This document shows positions 32,803-33,675 of a stretch of 33,675 bases of DNA, piece after piece. How positions within the stretch are numbered: position 1 is the first letter of the stretch; every line of letters starts with the position of its first letter. A model generated the notes under the pieces. The model was not told the origin of the DNA and made no database searches. It saw only the letters and a list, made by a program, of their open reading frames with translations. The stretch comes from Reticulitermes lucifugus (lineage: Eukaryota; Arthropoda; Insecta; Blattodea; Rhinotermitidae), in assembly GCA_026260175.1 (NCBI GenBank), contig JAKCWW010006066.1, positions 248 through 33,922 of the forward strand, written 5' to 3'. The position numbers and the translations under genes are program-made.

Positions 32803-33448
32803 TTTCCATTATTCTTTTACTTGGAAGTGCATCAAACTGTGTTAGTGGTAGTGTTGCTGCAGTTGAATCACTGAACATAAGAGCCTTTGAAACAACCCAT
32901 TTCTACTAGTGAGTTGCATTAAAGCAGTGCTTGCTGCCTCTAGCCCTCCATCAAAATGGGTGGCATGTTGTCCAAGTGACAAATGCTACATAATTTGTGA
33001 AGTTACAACTTGCTGCTGTGTCTGCTGACTTACTAACTAGTCCCAGCAGCAAATGCTGCAGTTGATGCACATGACACTGTGCAACAGTTGCACTAATGGC
33101 CCCAGGCAAACTGAAATGCTAAAGCAGAAATGACTATGTCCAATGCTACAGCCATTGTGTGCAGCAGTTGCATGGCATGCTGAATTAGCAGAACCAGAGC
33201 TTTACTGAACAAACATACATAAAGAGGCTAAAATTCAGAGCCACATTCAAGTCCATGTTTGCACTTGTTTGGGGCCAAAACTGATTATTCACATCTAAAT
33301 TATTAAGTGAATGTGTTTTAACTTCTTATAAATATGTTGAATCAATCAACATCCTTCACTTTCTCTACAAAACACGTCACACTGGCAGACCACCCGCCCC
33401 CACATGGCCTGTTTTGAATTCTTTTGTTAGCCTATTAAACTTTGCAAA

Positions 33449-33469
33449 ANAAAAAAAAAAAAAAAAAAC
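33449..33469. repeat. Poly(A) run with one ambiguous base
   Basis: About 20 A with the only n of the window at its left side, which probably marks an assembly or read uncertainty. It could be the tail of a retroposed copy, but no body was recognised upstream. Confidence 0.7.
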
Positions 33470-33619
33470 ATGAATATAGCCCAAAGATTATAATTTATAA
33501 ACAGAAATGTTCAATTGAATAACATCATAAAATAAGATATCAAGCTGTTGAGTGAAACTTTCTTGGCAATTACTTGATTTTACTTGTTTCATTTCTAAAA
33601 ATTATTCAATTTAATATAG

Positions 33620-33675
33620 TCTTCTCGGGCGCACAGTCGCGTCAATTCGTTTGAATACAACGTTTCGGGGACTAG
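33620..33675 (-). mobile_element. Edge of a Penelope-like/hammerhead-type element, cut by the window end
   Basis: The minus strand begins CTAGTCCCCGAAACGTTGTA and contains an intact CGAAAC with a CGTT...AACG short stem after it. From memory, similar sequence (ACGTTTCGGNGACT on the plus strand) marks the terminal hammerhead region of Penelope-like elements in insects. The matching CTGANGA half would lie beyond base 33675, so this cannot be settled here. Confidence 0.4.

Overview
The window reads as nuclear DNA of an animal, most likely an insect. It is AT-rich, carries intron-split genes with GT/AG junctions, and contains a tRNA-derived SINE family, mariner/DDE transposase relics, hAT and pogo-like MITEs, and non-LTR retrotransposon remnants of the kind common in insects. 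Large introns and dense old repeats would suit a large-genome hemimetabolous insect such as a cockroach or termite relative, but that placement is inference. There is no sign of bacterial operons, rRNA or CRISPR.

Three conserved eukaryotic genes can be reconstructed exon by exon with consistent splice phases. (1) SMPD4 (neutral sphingomyelinase 3), minus strand, 5381 down to the left edge. Only the N-terminal ~216 residues are present (four exons) and the rest lies beyond base 1. (2) NCBP3 (nuclear cap-binding subunit 3), plus strand, 5681-10117, seven coding exons, 668 aa, complete. (3) GLOD4 (glyoxalase domain-containing protein 4), minus strand, 26406 down to 17940, six coding exons, 289 aa, complete. 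SMPD4 and NCBP3 are head to head, with start codons 299 bp apart and a probable shared promoter. NCBP3 and GLOD4 are convergent, separated by about 7.8 kb of repeat-rich DNA. The three genes have unrelated housekeeping roles (sphingolipid/nuclear envelope, mRNA cap/export, VOC-fold metabolism); nothing indicates a shared pathway.

The remainder is intron and intergenic sequence filled with mobile-element debris. It includes five copies of one tRNA-derived SINE, one of them interrupted by a complete 518-bp hAT MITE with a perfect 8-bp target duplication. There are two further MITEs (13639-13859; 22983-23167), a decayed DDE transposase (about 10800-11800) with a second C-terminal fragment at 21285-21430, and an internally deleted mariner (about 21650-22280). 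Three separate LINE pieces survive (reverse transcriptase palm, RNase H, C-terminal tail). Segments resembling the hammerhead-ribozyme-bearing ends of Penelope-like elements occur at 17400, 29880 and the right edge. A five-unit ~138-bp tandem array lies in NCBP3 intron 5, a 4 x 40 bp minisatellite in GLOD4 intron 5, and three strong hairpins are scattered through the window. From 26407 to the right edge (7.3 kb) no host gene was recognised.

No clearly new biological system is evident. The observations most worth checking are the nested hAT/SINE, the hammerhead-like relics, the in-phase 138-bp array, and the WLDD-to-WIND change in NCBP3.
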